Shown here: positions 36,924-45,569 of the stretch, piece by piece
How positions within the stretch are numbered: position 1 is the stretch's first letter
How the letters are laid out: each line of letters starts with the position of its first letter
DNA from: Pedobacter lusitanus
GTDB taxonomy: Bacteria > Bacteroidota > Bacteroidia > Sphingobacteriales > Sphingobacteriaceae
NCBI RefSeq assembly: GCF_040026395.1
Contig: NZ_CP157278.1
Coordinates: forward strand, 3,100,001-3,164,000
Length of the DNA: 64,000 nt
Direction: 5' to 3'
The notes under the pieces: generated by a model
The model's input: only the letters and a program-made list of their open reading frames with translations
Database searches by the model: none
What the model was told of the DNA's origin: nothing
Program-made: the position numbers and the translations under genes

Positions 36924-38126
36924 TTATCCATTTACTAATCGCTGATAGACATTCAGCATCCTTTGTGAAATAGTGGCGAGGTTATGATCTCTTTCTGCTG
37001 TTTTGCGGGCATTTTCACCAATTTCACGCCATCTGTTCGGATGGGTAATACATTGCAGGATACAGCGGTAAAATTCATCTGCGGTATCGGCAATGAGGAT
37101 ATCTTTTCCGTTTTCACAGTTAAGCCCCTCTGCTGCGTAGGTGGTAGCGATAATACATTTTTTCATCGCCATCCCTTCAATGATTTTCACACGCATCCCA
37201 CTTCCGGAAAGCAAAGGAACAATCATAATAGCCTTGGAATTTATAAATTCAACTGCATCAAAGACCTCTCCTTCTACCACAAGGTTATCCGAGTCATAAT
37301 CATAAAAATGCTGCGGCATCTTTTTACCTGCAATATAAAACCGGAGTTCAGAACTTAGTTTTTCAATGTCAGGCCAGATTTCGTCTATAAACCATTCCAG
37401 CCCTTCTTTATTAGGCCGCCAGTCCATTGCTCCCAGATGAAATAAAGTAGGGAAGCTGGTTTTTGACAGGTCAATAGTATATTTTTCGAAATCCAGTGCT
37501 ACTGGAAATACCTCTATCCCAATCTGACAGCCAAAAGACAGAATACTATGTCTGTCCGGTTCACTGATTGCAAAGATCTGATGAAAACGGTTAATCTGTT
37601 CTGTTTCGTAAATTTTCAGCCTGCGGGCCAGAAACTGAAGATATTTACGCCTGGGCGTAAAACGCTCCGAGTGTGCCAGGCGTTCCCATACATCAAAAAC
37701 AATATTGTGAGCCCGGTAAATCAGCTTCGCCTTACTGTTGGTTTTAACCACATCCAGATAAGGCACAACAAATAATCCTTCAAACTGAATAATATCAAAT
37801 TCGGTTTCCCGGAGAATATTTTCGAGTAATTTCGCGGCGTCGTCATCATAATATCTGGAAACATTATAAGACTCATTGGAAAAGATATTGAAAAATGCAC
37901 CCCAGAGATTAACCTCAGTATCGAGATCAAAAGAATGAAATTTGATCCTGTCATAAACAGGGTCATAAATATCATCTACATCAACCCGGTGCTGGTTGGT
38001 GTTAATACTGAACAAAGTAATTTCCACTCCCAGATTCAGCAATCCTTTCATCGTATTATATACTACGATAGGATAACCACTATTGGGCGGAAAGGGGACT
38101 CTGTTGCTAAGTATAAGTGTTTTCAA
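36924..38126 (-). CDS. GT4-type glycosyltransferase
   Basis: This 400-residue GT-B enzyme starts with LSNRVPFPPNSGYPIVVYNT, typical of retaining GT4 transferases with the glycine-rich acceptor loop. The C-terminal domain (about 215-390) has LGAMDWRPNKEGLEWF and the donor-site region VPLLSGSGMRVKIIEGMAM. It lacks membrane helices and is probably peripheral on the inner membrane. The sugar and acceptor are unknown. Neighbours are rnhB and gcvT, with no polysaccharide cluster. Confidence 0.86.
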   Translation of the reverse strand: MKTLILSNRVPFPPNSGYPIVVYNTMKGLLNLGVEITLFSINTNQHRVDVDDIYDPVYDRIKFHSFDLDTEVNLWGAFFNIFSNESYNVSRYYDDDAAKLLENILRETEFDIIQFEGLFVVPYLDVVKTNSKAKLIYRAHNIVFDVWERLAHSERFTPRRKYLQFLARRLKIYETEQINRFHQIFAISEPDRHSILSFGCQIGIEVFPVALDFEKYTIDLSKTSFPTLFHLGAMDWRPNKEGLEWFIDEIWPDIEKLSSELRFYIAGKKMPQHFYDYDSDNLVVEGEVFDAVEFINSKAIMIVPLLSGSGMRVKIIEGMAMKKCIIATTYAAEGLNCENGKDILIADTADEFYRCILQCITHPNRWREIGENARKTAERDHNLATISQRMLNVYQRLVNG

Positions 38127-38143
38127 TAAGGTGAAAATACGAA

Positions 38144-38755
38144 TTATCCGGCATTATCTGTAACGAGAATTATTTCAGGATCACTTATTGCAAAAGTTTT
38201 ACGGTGGTATGGTGTAAGCCCGTGAAGCAAGGCTGCAGAGCGATGTACTTTAGTCGGATAACCTTTATTTTGCTGCCACTGATAAACAGGAAATTCAGCA
38301 GAAAGGTTGTCCATATATTCATCACGATGCGTTTTTGCCAGTATAGAGGCGGCAGCAATATTCAGATATTTACCATCTCCTTTTACAATGCAGCTATGCG
38401 GGATATCCGGATATGTTTTAAAACGGTTTCCATCAATACTTAAATATTCTGGTTTAACCTTCAGCTGTTCAATTGCTCTGTGCATAGCCAGAAATGAAGC
38501 ATTCAGAATATTAATCTCGTCTATTTCATGGTTATCCACTGATGCAACAGCCCAGGCTACTGCTTCCTTTTCGATAATAAATCTTAAAGCTACCCGCTGT
38601 TTATGTGTGAGTTTTTTCGAGTCGTTCAGTTCTCCTGCATTAAAATCCAAAGGCAGAATTACCGCTGCTGCATAAACAGGTCCGGCTAAACAACCTCTGC
38701 CGGCTTCATCGCAGCCTGCTTCTAAAAATTCTTGTTGAAAACAGTTTAATAACAT
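38144..38755 (-). CDS. rnhB: Ribonuclease HII
   Basis: From the ATG complementary to 38753-38755 the protein has 203 residues; a TTG 9 bp upstream is less likely. RNase HII cuts RNA in RNA-DNA hybrids and removes single ribonucleotides. The catalytic motif GCDEAGRG gives Asp16 and Glu17, with further acidic residues in SIDGN and [12 protein letters not shown]. Length fits the family. It lies 22 bp after the ABC permease gene and 17 bp before the GT4 gene. Confidence 0.95.
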   Translation of the reverse strand: MLLNCFQQEFLEAGCDEAGRGCLAGPVYAAAVILPLDFNAGELNDSKKLTHKQRVALRFIIEKEAVAWAVASVDNHEIDEINILNASFLAMHRAIEQLKVKPEYLSIDGNRFKTYPDIPHSCIVKGDGKYLNIAAASILAKTHRDEYMDNLSAEFPVYQWQQNKGYPTKVHRSAALLHGLTPYHRKTFAISDPEIILVTDNAG

Positions 38756-38761
38756 ATGTGC

Positions 38762-38769
38762 CAAAGTTA
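38762..38769 (-). promoter_or_regulatory. Candidate -7 box near rnhB
   Basis: On the minus strand it reads TAACTTTG, an exact TAnnTTTG match, 6 bp before the rnhB ATG. As with gldB this leaves almost no leader. Confidence 0.25.
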
Positions 38770-38777
38770 AAGGAATT

Positions 38778-39893
38778 TTACACCAATGTCCCCGGAGATT
38801 TCACTTTAAAAGCATCACTCAGACCTATTGCCATTAAATTAAAAGCATACACTGTCAGCATGATTGCCATTCCGGGTAAAATAGCCAGGTATGCTGCGTC
38901 CATAACAATATATCCGTAGTTTTCTTTAATCATCCCTCCCCAGCTCGGCATGGGCGGCTGAGCACCAAAACCCAGAAAACTCAGTCCGGTTTCAAGCAGG
39001 ATAGCGGAAGCAAAATTGGCCGAAGCAATTACCAGCACCGGGCCGGCAATATTAGGCAGGATGTGCCGGGTAAGAATACGGAAGGTTGGAAAACCCAGGG
39101 CCCGTGCTGCCTCTACAAATTCAGCCTCTTTCAATGCAATCACCTGTCCTCTGACTAACCTCGATACATCCACCCAGGTGGATAAACCTACGGCAATAAA
39201 TATCTGCCAGAAACCTTTTCCCAGGGCAAAAGAGATAGCAATGACCAGTAAAAGTGAAGGCAGTGACCAGATTACATTCATTAGCCAGCTGATGACCGAA
39301 TCTGTCATCCCGCCAAAATAACCTGCCAGAGCCCCAAGACTCAGGCCTATACTCATTGAAATCAATACAGCCAGTAAACCCACAGACAAAGAGACACGAA
39401 TCCCCAGAATCAACCGGCTTAACAGGTCTCTTCCATAACCGTCTGTACCCAGCCAGAAGGTCTGCTGATAAATATGTTCCTGAAGATATTTATGGTGATC
39501 AGCAGGAAGCGGAATACTGCTTTCTGCGGCCTCTTCATCATCTCCAATATATTCTTTGATGAATAATTGATTACCTGCGATCCTGTAGCCTGTAATTGGA
39601 ATACTTTTAAATTCAGCTTCCTGTCCGTAGAGCATTTTTTCCAGGAAGTTCACCTTTTTAAATTCAGGATTATGACTGATCACTAAAAACCGGAATGACC
39701 TGCCGGGCTTTTTATTGCTCAATTGCAAGTGCATGGTATTAGCCATTGGCGTCTGATCTGGTGTAATCAGATAACCCAGTATCCCCATGAGCAATAACAG
39801 CAGAATAAATATTAATCCTCCAACAGCAGATTTATTTCTCCTGAACCTGGCCCAGATTCTCTGCGCCGGACTATGAAGGTCTTTAGAATTCAT
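38778..39893 (-). CDS. ABC transporter permease, OppC/DppC type
   Basis: This 371-residue permease has an N-terminal helix (about 20-42), a large extracytoplasmic segment (about 43-155) and five to six C-terminal helices. Known features include [19 protein letters not shown] and the EAA loop that binds the ATPase ([14 protein letters not shown]). OppC-type subunits form peptide or nickel importers with OppB, OppD/F and a binding protein. None of those partners is in the window. The insert before the core domain is longer than in typical OppC. Confidence 0.88.
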   Translation of the reverse strand: MNSKDLHSPAQRIWARFRRNKSAVGGLIFILLLLLMGILGYLITPDQTPMANTMHLQLSNKKPGRSFRFLVISHNPEFKKVNFLEKMLYGQEAEFKSIPITGYRIAGNQLFIKEYIGDDEEAAESSIPLPADHHKYLQEHIYQQTFWLGTDGYGRDLLSRLILGIRVSLSVGLLAVLISMSIGLSLGALAGYFGGMTDSVISWLMNVIWSLPSLLLVIAISFALGKGFWQIFIAVGLSTWVDVSRLVRGQVIALKEAEFVEAARALGFPTFRILTRHILPNIAGPVLVIASANFASAILLETGLSFLGFGAQPPMPSWGGMIKENYGYIVMDAAYLAILPGMAIMLTVYAFNLMAIGLSDAFKVKSPGTLV

Positions 39894-39906
39894 CTGCTAT
39901 AGTTCA

Positions 39907-41043
39907 TTATTTAACCATTCTGCCTTTCCAGTTATACTTACCTGAGTTACCTGCAATACCAATATAAATGATATAAAGAATATGGAGTACATTAAGCACC
40001 GGAAGTAAAGCCATCAGGCTTCTTCTTTTCGCAAATTTCGTCACATCCAGCAGGAATATAAATTCTACAATTATTTTTAAAAGTAACTGAATGAGGGCGA
40101 TCTTAAGGAAGCCGATAAAAAATAGTCCGACCAGCAGATTCAACAAAATACTTACGTTGAAGAACCAGATAAATACACCCAGCACAATTATAGATTTATT
40201 TTTATAACGTGTACTTTTTGAAGCCCAGCGTTTACGCTGCTGCAGAAACTCTCCCAGATTAGGTTTGGCATGAGTATATACCACGGCATCAGCACTTCTC
40301 AGAAAACCAATACGATTGTCATAACGGGCTGCAATTTTATGCAGTAATAACTCATCATCTCCTGAAGCCAGGTCATCTATACCCTGAAAACCACCAACCT
40401 CATAAAAAGCGGCCTTTTCATAAGCTAAGTTAGCACCATTACAGGTAGAAGGTTTTTTATTCCCGATTGTGGAAGCACCCAAACCAATCAGATAAAGGAA
40501 TTCCAGTGACTGAGCTCTTTCAAAGAAACTTTTCTCTTCATCATAGGCCACAGGCGATGAGATCATTTTATATTGCTTCTCTTCATAAAAAGCGATAATC
40601 GTTTTAAGCCAGCTGGTACCCATACGGCAATCCGCATCGGTAGTAATGATCAGATCACCAGTGGATTGTCCAATTGCAGTCTGTATAGCTTTTTTCTTAT
40701 ACGAATTTAAAGCCCGGTCTTCTTTCAGAGAGATCAGCTTTACACCTGATGAGGCATATGATCTGATAATTTCAGCAGTACTATCTGTAGAGTGATCATC
40801 AATAAATATGATTTCCGTCAATGCTTTATTATAATCCTGTGCAAGCAGTGCTTCAATAGTCCTGTGGATATTATCAGCCTCATTACGGGCTGCAACAATA
40901 ATAGATACAGCTGTTGAACCTGTAGTCTGCTTATACTTAAATGGTATCAATTTATGCCAGCCTCTGATAAATCCGGCAACAACAAGGAGATATATAAGGG
41001 TTAAAAATGCAGATAGATAACTAACGACGATTAAGATTTCCAA
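39907..41043 (-). CDS. Membrane GT2 glycosyltransferase
   Basis: The 378-residue protein has an N-terminal membrane helix (about 3-25), a GT-A catalytic domain (about 45-275) and two or three C-terminal helices (about 285-370). Donor-site motifs are FIDDHSTDST and TTDADCRM; GDDELLL and QRKRWASK are the acceptor and QxxRW-type motifs of processive enzymes. Its start lies inside the end of the flippase-like gene (23-bp overlap), so the two are probably translationally coupled. It may add sugars to a lipid acceptor. Confidence 0.88.
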   Translation of the reverse strand: MEILIVVSYLSAFLTLIYLLVVAGFIRGWHKLIPFKYKQTTGSTAVSIIVAARNEADNIHRTIEALLAQDYNKALTEIIFIDDHSTDSTAEIIRSYASSGVKLISLKEDRALNSYKKKAIQTAIGQSTGDLIITTDADCRMGTSWLKTIIAFYEEKQYKMISSPVAYDEEKSFFERAQSLEFLYLIGLGASTIGNKKPSTCNGANLAYEKAAFYEVGGFQGIDDLASGDDELLLHKIAARYDNRIGFLRSADAVVYTHAKPNLGEFLQQRKRWASKSTRYKNKSIIVLGVFIWFFNVSILLNLLVGLFFIGFLKIALIQLLLKIIVEFIFLLDVTKFAKRRSLMALLPVLNVLHILYIIYIGIAGNSGKYNWKGRMVK

Positions 41044-41998
41044 AAAAATTTAATTTAAAAACAAAATATGAACCTAATATAGCAGGAATAATAATATTAA
41101 TAAGCCAGATACTTGCGGTGCAAGCAATCACAGCAACATCCTGTCTGGTTACAAAGCTAAAAAAATAAGACGCAGTTGCGCTTCTTATCCCAATATCAAA
41201 TAAATCCAGAGAAGGCAGTGTAGACTGTACAAAAAACAGAATACAAACCATCATCAGGATATCCAGATAATGAATATCGGCTATCAGCCAGAAAAACATA
41301 ATGAAATACTGTGTACTGAACACGACATAACGTGCCATACAAAACATCAGTATCTGAAAAAGTTCTTTTTTCTGATAGCGCCCGAGAATACTATAAAACT
41401 TCTTATACTTCCTGGTAAAACGCATAGATAGCAACAAACCGTTTAACCACCGGATATTAAAAAAGAAGGTTACGAAAAACAGACAAAACATCACCGCCAG
41501 TGTAATGATGGCATAATTGAGTCTGTAGTCCAGATGAAGAAAACGGAGGATAAAAACACATAATGCAATTGCGCCAAAAATATTGGTCAGCACCATCTGC
41601 CCGATATTACCTACTGCCATGGCAACTACCCCGATAATTCTCCGTTTCGGAGAGAGGAAAAATACCCGGCCACCATATTCGCCCAATCTGTTTGGCGTAA
41701 AAATAGCCAGTGTTAAACCACAGAAAACAGATTCAATGGATTGCCATAAACTTAGTTTTTCAATCTTTCTGAGCAGTCGTTTCCATTTGAGGGCTTCAAG
41801 TCCCCAGTTAACCAGCATCAGTACCAGCACCAATGAAATTACTGCAATAATTTCTGTCTGTGGTATAGTGGAGATAATCTGTCTGAAGCTTTCAAGATTA
41901 GCATTTGAAGTAAGTTTATGATAGATGAACCAGAATGCAAAAGCAACTATTGCTACTTTTATAGCATAGGAAAATATACGTTTATAGTCAGATCTCAA
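41021..41998 (-). CDS. Lysylphosphatidylglycerol-synthase/flippase-like membrane protein (UPF0104)
   Basis: This 325-residue protein has about eight membrane helices and matches the LPG_synthase_TM/AglD-like family. A typical signature is LTLAIFTPNRLGEYGGRVFFL at about 95-115. No aminoacyl-transferase domain follows, so it is not a full MprF. The only workable start is a TTG complementary to 41996-41998, because the first ATG would remove the first helix. Its neighbour is a GT2 gene overlapping by 23 bp, which suggests work on glycolipids. Confidence 0.8.
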   Translation of the reverse strand: MRSDYKRIFSYAIKVAIVAFAFWFIYHKLTSNANLESFRQIISTIPQTEIIAVISLVLVLMLVNWGLEALKWKRLLRKIEKLSLWQSIESVFCGLTLAIFTPNRLGEYGGRVFFLSPKRRIIGVVAMAVGNIGQMVLTNIFGAIALCVFILRFLHLDYRLNYAIITLAVMFCLFFVTFFFNIRWLNGLLLSMRFTRKYKKFYSILGRYQKKELFQILMFCMARYVVFSTQYFIMFFWLIADIHYLDILMMVCILFFVQSTLPSLDLFDIGIRSATASYFFSFVTRQDVAVIACTASIWLINIIIPAILGSYFVFKLNFFGNLNRR

Positions 41999-42043
41999 AT
42001 TATCGTTTCTTTTATATTGTGCAAATATGCTTAATATTGTTCT

Positions 42044-42607
42044 ATGTTGGCTGAAAAAAAGGAGAGGGTAATCATGGGCATCGACCCTGGAACTGCGGTG
42101 ATGGGTTATGGTGTAATTTTAGAAAAAGGGAGCAAGATAGAACTGATTGCTATGGGTGTGGTAAAGATGGGCCATCTGGATGATCATTTTTTAAAACTAC
42201 AACGTATTTTTGCTAAGACTGTTGCCCTGGTTGAACAATACAAACCAGATGTCATGGCACTGGAAGCACCATTTTACGGAAAGAATATACAGGTGATGCT
42301 GAAATTGGGCAGAGCCCAGGGAATCTGCATGGCAGCTGCCCTATCGAGAGATGTTCCGATTACAGAATATGCCCCGCGAAAAATCAAACAATCTATTACA
42401 GGTAACGGAAGTGCCGGAAAAGAACAGGTGGCTGCAATGCTGCAGAGACTGCTGAATTTTAAAGAGACTCCTGAGTTTTTAGATGCAACAGATGGATTGG
42501 CTGTTGCAGTCTGTCACTCCTTTCAGCGGGTATCCACAACTGGCAGCGGAAAATCTTATTCAGGATGGGATGCATTTGCAAAAGACAATCAGAAAAGAGT
42601 GAAATAA
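42044..42607 (+). CDS. ruvC: Holliday junction endonuclease RuvC
   Basis: This 187-residue endodeoxyribonuclease resolves Holliday junctions. The four acidic catalytic residues are present: Asp14 (MGIDPGT), Glu74 (ALEAPFYG), Asp147 and Asp150 (LDATDGLAVAVCH). The C-terminal about 20 residues (Ser/Gly-rich, then Lys) are extra. It is divergent from the flippase-like gene with 45 bp between the starts. Length is normal. Confidence 0.96.
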   Translation: MLAEKKERVIMGIDPGTAVMGYGVILEKGSKIELIAMGVVKMGHLDDHFLKLQRIFAKTVALVEQYKPDVMALEAPFYGKNIQVMLKLGRAQGICMAAALSRDVPITEYAPRKIKQSITGNGSAGKEQVAAMLQRLLNFKETPEFLDATDGLAVAVCHSFQRVSTTGSGKSYSGWDAFAKDNQKRVK

Positions 42608-42610
42608 TGG

Positions 42611-42618
42611 TACATTTG
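42611..42618 (+). promoter_or_regulatory. Candidate -7 box for the methyltransferase-like gene
   Basis: TACATTTG is an exact TAnnTTTG match ending 18 bp before the TTG start at 42637, directly after the ruvC stop. It supports a short transcript that starts near this TTG. Confidence 0.45.
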
Positions 42619-42636
42619 GTTTTAATTTAATGAATT

Positions 42637-43281
42637 TTGGATAATAATATATCAAAACTAACCTTATTAAACCCCGGTAAACTACGTACCTTATTATCGC
42701 TGGGTTTTAAAGGATATTTAGCAGAAAATGGCTGGTTTAAGGCTCGTGAAACAAAATCATCTGTAGATCAGCATGGCAATCCTATTCCATGGGTGACTTA
42801 TTCTTTTATAGATTTCATCAAAGACAGGATCAGTAATCAGCATGACATTTTTGAATTTGGCTGCGGAAACTCAACGCTGTTCTATGCAAAAAATGCCCGG
42901 TCAGTAACTGCTGTGGAGCATGATAAAGCATGGTATGAAAGAAATGCCAATATCAAAATACCTAATGTAAAAATGATTTATTGCGAGCTGGTACGTGGCG
43001 GAGCCTATTCAAAAAGTGCCGTTACCACAAACAAAAAATTTAATATCATTATTGTAGATGGCAGGGATCGTGTAAATTGCTGTAAGGAGTCTGTGAATTC
43101 CCTGACTGAGGATGGCGTTATCGTACTGGATAACTCAGAACGTCCGGATTATGCCGAAGCTTTCACTTTTCTGAAAGAAAAAGGTTTTAAGCATCTGCCT
43201 TTTTCAGGAATGAGTCCCGGAGTAACAACTTCAAATTGCACCTCTGTATTTTACAAAAGCAATAACTGTTTAGGGATATAA
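42637..43281 (+). CDS. Class I SAM-methyltransferase-like protein, TTG start
   Basis: The 214-residue protein has a Rossmann methyltransferase core: motif I IFEFGCGNST (about 72-81), TAVEHD (acidic end of strand 2) and IIIVDGRDRV (motif IV region). The first about 60 residues include GFKGYLAENGWF. The frame is closed upstream by a TGA at 42631, and no ATG occurs before the methyltransferase core, so TTG at 42637 is the likely start. Substrate unknown; it may also be a non-methylating relative. It follows ruvC by 29 bp and ends before a terminator. Confidence 0.78.
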   Translation: MDNNISKLTLLNPGKLRTLLSLGFKGYLAENGWFKARETKSSVDQHGNPIPWVTYSFIDFIKDRISNQHDIFEFGCGNSTLFYAKNARSVTAVEHDKAWYERNANIKIPNVKMIYCELVRGGAYSKSAVTTNKKFNIIIVDGRDRVNCCKESVNSLTEDGVIVLDNSERPDYAEAFTFLKEKGFKHLPFSGMSPGVTTSNCTSVFYKSNNCLGI

Positions 43282-43321
43282 CATCTTTTCAACCTGCAGC
43301 TGGTCTGCTGCATATACCCAT

Positions 43322-43361
43322 AAAAAAGCCTTCTGCAACATCAGTTACAGAAGGCTTTTTC
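43322..43361. terminator. Bidirectional terminator
   Basis: The stem AAAAAGCCTTCTG pairs with CAGAAGGCTTTTT, between the methyltransferase-like gene and the convergent 71-residue gene. Confidence 0.84.
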
Positions 43362-43377
43362 ATTATATTTTCTGGAA

Positions 43378-43593
43378 TTATGAGCCTAGGATTTTGAATA
43401 CTGCTTTGCAGCAAATAAATGAACCAAGGAATAATATGATCCATGATACCAGAGATAAAGTAGTTGAGTCAAATGCGAAACGCAGATAAACCCCTAACAT
43501 ACACACAACGATACCCGCAACCAATAATTTATATATTGATGTCTGATTTGCATTTTGCATGCTTTTAGTATTGTGTTTTGGCGTTTGCTCCAT
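43378..43593 (-). CDS. Small two-helix membrane protein
   Basis: This 71-residue protein has a polar N-terminus (about 1-20) and two membrane helices (about 22-42 and 47-68), separated by a short loop, ending KILGS. I do not know its function. A second in-frame Met at residue 12 is a possible start. A TAnnTTTG match lies 23 bp upstream. Confidence 0.65.
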   Translation of the reverse strand: MEQTPKHNTKSMQNANQTSIYKLLVAGIVVCMLGVYLRFAFDSTTLSLVSWIILFLGSFICCKAVFKILGS

Positions 43594-43616
43594 TTTTTTA
43601 TTTTTTAATTCTGCTG

Positions 43617-43624
43617 CAAAATTA
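43617..43624 (-). promoter_or_regulatory. Candidate -7 box for the 71-residue gene
   Basis: On the minus strand it reads TAATTTTG, an exact TAnnTTTG match, 23 bp before the ATG at 43593. Confidence 0.4.
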
Positions 43625-43732
43625 ATATTATTCCAACAAAAAAGGCATTTTCAACTAAGAATTTATCGAATAAAATTCAAACAGACTTCCAGAGGGTGTC
43701 TGAACTAAGCTGTTCGAATTATTTATCTCCTT

Positions 43733-44518
43733 TTAATAGCTTTTCAACCCCTCAATTCGTTGTTTTGATCTTTCAGTTTCACTCAGATGTCCGCCTTTAT
43801 AAAGCAGTTTTTCCCAGTCTCCATACATCGGATTAGGCAGTACAATGAAGTGATTGCCAAATTCTTGCTGCGCTTTATCCACTTCTTCCTTTGTGTTTTT
43901 TCCTTCTCTGTAAAAGACATTGGAAAAGTCACTGAGGTTATCGCCGCAAAGCAGCAGGATATTATACTGACCCAGTACCTTTTGTCTGCGTGCTTCCTTA
44001 TCAGAAGTACCCTGTTTAACCATTAAATGAGCGTCATCAGCATAAGGAAATCCTAAACGCTGTAAATTGGTTAATGTTGCTTTATAATCTGCCTGATCGC
44101 GGTTAGTGATATAAAAAGTCTCTACCTGTTGTGATTGTGCATATTTCAGAAAGCCCAGAGCACCAGGTACAGTATCAGCTGCTGCTTTACCAGTCCATTC
44201 CGACCAGTCTTTAGCTGCATAACTTAGACCTTTCTGTATTTCATGTCCCTGAAACGGTGAATTGTCTAAAACTGTTTCATCGATATCAACTACTACACAA
44301 CTCGGTTTTGTTGTATCAGCGCCTTTTAAACGTTCCTGCAAAGAGAGTTTAGCGAAGTTATAAGCCTGAAAAGACAGCGCCCTGTACTCTCCGGAATGCT
44401 GCTGCCATGCCACGGCAATGGTATAATCTTTGGCTGCTTCAGCAGTCGGGTTGGTTTGTGCAATCAGACCGAAAGGAAGTATAAGCGCCAATACGACCGG
44501 AAAAAAGAATTTTGTCAT
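43733..44518 (-). CDS. HAD phosphatase, 5'-nucleotidase e(P4)/class C acid phosphatase type
   Basis: The ATG complementary to 44516-44518 gives 261 residues with a signal peptide ending GLIAQ. An ATG at 44536 adds six residues but lies within the -7 box region, so it is less likely. The HAD signature DIDETVLDN gives the nucleophile and acid Asp residues, and LLLCGDNLSDF supplies the metal-binding Asp. The e(P4) proteins strip phosphate from nucleotides such as NMN in the periplasm. Classic members are lipoproteins; this one has no Cys in its signal peptide, so it should be soluble. Confidence 0.88.
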   Translation of the reverse strand: MTKFFFPVVLALILPFGLIAQTNPTAEAAKDYTIAVAWQQHSGEYRALSFQAYNFAKLSLQERLKGADTTKPSCVVVDIDETVLDNSPFQGHEIQKGLSYAAKDWSEWTGKAAADTVPGALGFLKYAQSQQVETFYITNRDQADYKATLTNLQRLGFPYADDAHLMVKQGTSDKEARRQKVLGQYNILLLCGDNLSDFSNVFYREGKNTKEEVDKAQQEFGNHFIVLPNPMYGDWEKLLYKGGHLSETERSKQRIEGLKSY

Positions 44519-44533
44519 GATGAAATATTTGCG

Positions 44534-44541
44534 CAAAAATA
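44534..44541 (-). promoter_or_regulatory. Candidate -7 box for the acid phosphatase gene
   Basis: On the minus strand it reads TATTTTTG, an exact TAnnTTTG match, 15 bp before the ATG at 44518. It favours that ATG over the one at 44536. Confidence 0.48.
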
Positions 44542-44575
44542 ATTATTCAGAAGACTTGAAAAGTTGTTTATATGT

Positions 44576-44608
44576 AAAAAGGCCGTTATCAAATGATAAC
44601 GGCCTTTT
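44576..44608 (-). terminator. Terminator of the ATP synthase cluster
   Basis: The stem GGCCGTTATC pairs with GATAACGGCC, extended by A and T runs. It lies 23 bp after the atpG stop on the minus strand. Confidence 0.86.
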
Positions 44609-44631
44609 CTTTATTGATTTTACGGGGATGA

Positions 44632-45513
44632 TTATCCGTTCAGTGCTGCAGCACCACTTACAATCTCTGTAAGCTCTGTAGTAATTGCAGCCTGACGTGC
44701 CTGGTTGTATGAAAGTTTTAAAGCTTTCAGCAGGTCGCCCGCATTTTCTGTTGCTTTATCCATTGAAGTCATCCTTGCTCCGTGTTCTGAAGCATGAGAA
44801 TCCAATACTGCTTTGAATAACTGAATCTTGATCGACTTAGGAATTAATTCTTTTACAATTTCCTCTTTTGAAGGCTCAAGAATATAATCTACCTGATGCT
44901 GACTGGTTTCTTCAGTTTTTTCGTTTTGTGGTAAAGGCAATAACTGCTCTGTAGTTACAATCTGTACAGCAGCATTCTTAAAACGGTTATAAACTAATTC
45001 CACTTTGTCATATTCACCGTTTTTAAATCCGGCCATGATAGTGTCAGTAATTTTAGTTACGTTTTCAAATGTCAATGCAGCATAAACTTCATTATTGTTT
45101 CCAATAACGTTGTAACCTCTCTTCTCGTAAAAGTCCTGAGATTTTTTACCGATAGCTACGATACTTACATTACCATTTTTATACTGCTCACTGTATTTCT
45201 CAGCAATCAGGTTATTTGTTGCCTTAATTACATTCATATTGAATGCACCAGCTAAACCACGGTTTGAAGATACCACCACAATTAACACCTTGTTAGGCTC
45301 GCGTTCTTCAATATATGGTGATGAAGATCCTTCCAGGTTGGCAGAAAGATTCCCTAAGATCTCTTTTAGCTTCGTAGCATACGGACGTAACTGTATAATA
45401 GCATTAGTTGCACGCTTCAGCTTAGCTGCCGAAACCATTTTCATGGCTTTGGTGATCTGCTGTGTAGACTGCACTGATGATATACGAATTCTTACTTCTT
45501 TTAAATTAGCCAT
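44632..45513 (-). CDS. atpG: ATP synthase gamma subunit
   Basis: This 293-residue subunit forms the central rotor stalk of F1. The N-terminal and C-terminal helices of the coiled-coil are clear (MANLKEVRIRISSVQSTQQITKAMKMV and TTELTEIVSGAAAL at the ends). It is the last gene of the cluster and is followed by a terminator. No atpD or atpC follows, although these are next in many other bacteria. Confidence 0.95.
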   Translation of the reverse strand: MANLKEVRIRISSVQSTQQITKAMKMVSAAKLKRATNAIIQLRPYATKLKEILGNLSANLEGSSSPYIEEREPNKVLIVVVSSNRGLAGAFNMNVIKATNNLIAEKYSEQYKNGNVSIVAIGKKSQDFYEKRGYNVIGNNNEVYAALTFENVTKITDTIMAGFKNGEYDKVELVYNRFKNAAVQIVTTEQLLPLPQNEKTEETSQHQVDYILEPSKEEIVKELIPKSIKIQLFKAVLDSHASEHGARMTSMDKATENAGDLLKALKLSYNQARQAAITTELTEIVSGAAALNG

Positions 45514-45569
45514 TCTTTTTTAATCTTCTTTAAGCCTGCTTAAATATTAAACAGGCTCTTTTATTTTAT

